Positions 15,210 through 16,672 of a DNA stretch of 16,672 nt are shown here, piece by piece; the first letter of the stretch is position 1; the number at the start of each line of letters is the position of its first letter. Position numbers and translations under genes: made by a program. The stretch is from positions 1-16,672 of the forward strand of contig DKOG01000107.1 of NCBI GenBank assembly GCA_002469915.1, written 5' to 3'. The stretch comes from Bacteroidetes bacterium UBA7368. Lineage in GTDB: Bacteria; Bacteroidota; Rhodothermia; Rhodothermales; UBA10348. Below the pieces are notes generated by a model. It was not told where the DNA came from, searched no databases, and was given only the letters and a program-made list of their open reading frames with translations.

Positions 15210-15434
15210 TCATTCAGCCGCTGATTCGGCTAGCTTTCGGTTTCACTCGGGGAGAGGGACAAACATTGGCTCAAGCTTTAAGATCCCCTGAATAGCAGTC
15301 GCTACCGATGAAGTTTCCATCGAATACGCTATCTTCTTAAGCCTGTTCTCTGTAAAAGCAGGACCTGTTTTACTCCGCGGAGTGAAAATAGGAATGTCAG
15401 CAACTATCACGGCTCCCACAACGAGTACACACAT
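15210..15434. promoter_or_regulatory. divergent promoter region, lipA / lysine aminotransferase
   Basis: A 225-bp non-coding stretch that must hold promoters for both divergent genes. It contains the palindrome at 15368-15387 and a smaller inverted repeat, CGATG (15306-15310) and CATCG (15318-15322), with a 7-nt loop. I could not pick out a convincing -35/-10 pair on either strand, nor the Bacteroidetes-type TAnnTTTG -7 box. Confidence 0.45.
15368..15387. promoter_or_regulatory. strong palindrome, candidate operator
   Basis: ACTCCGCGGAGT (15372-15383) is a perfect 12-bp palindrome. The symmetry extends as TTTT on the left and GAAA on the right, giving 20 bp with a single mismatched pair. It ends 47 bp before the lysine aminotransferase ATG and begins about 158 bp before the lipA start. 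A dimeric helix-turn-helix regulator is the natural ligand; which family is not known. Confidence 0.55.
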
Positions 15435-16672
15435 ATGGAAAAATCCCAGACCAAAGCGATTCTGCCTGATGACGTGGAAGATATCTTCCTCAAACACACG
15501 AACGCGGAAGGTATGATGCCTATCGTGCTTGGCATGCAGTCCAGTAGCGGTATCGATCTCGTTGATGAGCAAAGTGATCGATCATACATGGACTTTTTTG
15601 GCTTCTATGCCAGTAACGCGATAGGGATGAATCATCCTAAATTGGTTGGGAACGAGGAGTTCAAAGAGCGTCTCATGGATGCCGCCCTGAATAAGGTGAC
15701 CAACTCCGATATCCGAACGAGGCACATGGCTCGGTTCTTGGATACATTTGGACGCGTTGCCATACCAGACTATCTACCGTACGCCTTTTTCGTTTCAGGT
15801 GGAGCTCTAGCTGTAGAGAATGCTCTCAAAACAGCCTTTGACTGGAAAGTCAGAAAGAACTACCAGAAGGGATACCGACGCGAAGTAGGGCATAAAGTGC
15901 TTCACTTCGACCAGGCGTTTCACGGCCGGACAGGATATACCCTGACTTTGACGAATACGGCTGATCCTCGGAAAACAATGCATTTTCCGCAGTTTGACTG
16001 GCCGCGTGTATCTAATCCTAAAGTGGTCTTCCCCATCGAAGAGCACATTGATGATATCGTTCGTCGGGAACAGGTTTCCCTGAACCAGGCTCGTCATTAC
16101 TTCGACTCGATGAAGGATGAAATAGCCTGTATCATCATTGAGCCAATTCAAGGTGAAGGAGGGGACAACCACTTCCGGAAAGAATTCTTGCAGGCTCTAA
16201 AAGACCTGTGTATGGAATACGATGCGCTACTCATTTTTGATGAGGTACAGACTGGCGTTGGTATGACGGGTGCCATGTGGGCTCATCAAGCTATTGGCGT
16301 TGAGCCGGACATCATTTCTTTCGGCAAGAAGACACAGGTTTGTGGAATTCTTGCTGGCCGCCGTCTGGATGAGGTCGAAGATCACGTATTCAAGATGGGC
16401 AGTCGAATTAATTCGACCTGGGGTGGTAACCTAGTCGATATGGTGCGTTTCGATAGAATCCTTGAGATCATCGAGGAAGATAATCTGATCGAACATGCTC
16501 GCGTAGTAGGAGACCACCTCAATGCGCTGTTGGATGCTTTGTCAGATGAAACTGAATCCGTATCGAATGTGCGTGGAATGGGCCTGATGTGCGCCATCGA
16601 TTTACCTTCGACCGAATTCAGAGATCGACTTCTTCAGCGTTGTTTTGATGAGGGGATGATCATACTAGGATG
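15435..16672 (+). CDS. lat: L-lysine 6-aminotransferase (partial, 3' end outside the window)
   Basis: Transfers the epsilon-amino group of lysine to 2-oxoglutarate, giving 2-aminoadipate 6-semialdehyde and glutamate, with PLP. The frame is open from the ATG to the window edge (412 complete codons); the family is about 450 aa, so most of the protein is present. The LAT hallmarks are IIEPIQGEGGDNHF (234-247, with the switch glutamate Glu241), IFDEVQTGVGMTG (267-279), the PLP lysine Lys298 in SFGKKTQVCG (295-304) and STWGGN with Thr328 (327-332). All sit at a constant offset of two from Mycobacterium tuberculosis Glu243/Lys300/Thr330. SGGALAVENALK (121-132) binds the PLP phosphate. Expected role is lysine catabolism towards aminoadipate or a piperideine-6-carboxylate product; no downstream dehydrogenase is visible. 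Confidence 0.92.
   Translation, partial: MEKSQTKAILPDDVEDIFLKHTNAEGMMPIVLGMQSSSGIDLVDEQSDRSYMDFFGFYASNAIGMNHPKLVGNEEFKERLMDAALNKVTNSDIRTRHMARFLDTFGRVAIPDYLPYAFFVSGGALAVENALKTAFDWKVRKNYQKGYRREVGHKVLHFDQAFHGRTGYTLTLTNTADPRKTMHFPQFDWPRVSNPKVVFPIEEHIDDIVRREQVSLNQARHYFDSMKDEIACIIIEPIQGEGGDNHFRKEFLQALKDLCMEYDALLIFDEVQTGVGMTGAMWAHQAIGVEPDIISFGKKTQVCGILAGRRLDEVEDHVFKMGSRINSTWGGNLVDMVRFDRILEIIEEDNLIEHARVVGDHLNALLDALSDETESVSNVRGMGLMCAIDLPSTEFRDRLLQRCFDEGMIILG

Overview
This window looks like a chromosomal segment of a free-living member of the Bacteroidota/Rhodothermota/Balneolota (FCB) group. Four things point there. No start codon has a clear Shine-Dalgarno sequence in front of it. There is a protein with a type IX secretion (T9SS)-like C-terminal sorting domain, followed by two PorV/PorQ-type outer-membrane barrel proteins. 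pdxB/pdxJ indicate the DXP-dependent vitamin B6 pathway. A lysine 6-aminotransferase is present. Base composition looks even, with no obvious foreign island. No rRNA, tRNA, CRISPR array, insertion sequence or phage gene was seen. The lineage call is an inference, and placement at genus or family level is not possible from this sequence.

Layout. (1) 46-708 (-): anchored SleB-type cell-wall hydrolase, followed by a 409-bp divergent non-coding region holding a 9-bp-arm inverted repeat and a 22-bp-phased direct repeat. (2) 1118-2197 (+): pdxB, converging on and overlapping era. (3) 3802-2167 (-): pdxJ then era, probably one transcript. (4) 3803-4027: divergent promoter region. (5) 4028-8904 (+): compact run of a membrane-anchored pseudopilin-like protein, a PilM/DUF3822-like actin-fold protein, rsmD, coaD, aspartate aminotransferase and a site-2-type membrane protease, most with overlaps or spacings of a few bases. 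(6) 9040-13403 (+): envelope cassette of a lipoprotein with Ig-like domains, a seven-Asp-box beta-propeller protein with a T9SS-like C-terminal domain, and two PorV/PorQ-family barrels. (7) 15209-13410 (-): lipA then a CPBP-family membrane protein. (8) 15435-end (+): lysine 6-aminotransferase, cut by the window edge, divergent from lipA across a region with a strong 12-bp palindrome.

Functional picture. Most of the window is housekeeping: B6 synthesis (pdxB, pdxJ), ribosome maturation (era, rsmD), CoA synthesis (coaD), lipoate synthesis (lipA) and PLP-dependent transamination (aspB, lat). Two parts are less ordinary. One is the secretion/envelope cassette at 9040-13403, where a candidate T9SS substrate is translationally coupled to barrel proteins of the family that includes the T9SS shuttle PorV. 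The other is the pair at 4028-5444, whose folds resemble pieces of type IV pilus/type II secretion machinery but which sits alone in front of rsmD. Three intergenic regions hold symmetric or phased DNA elements that look like unassigned regulator sites.
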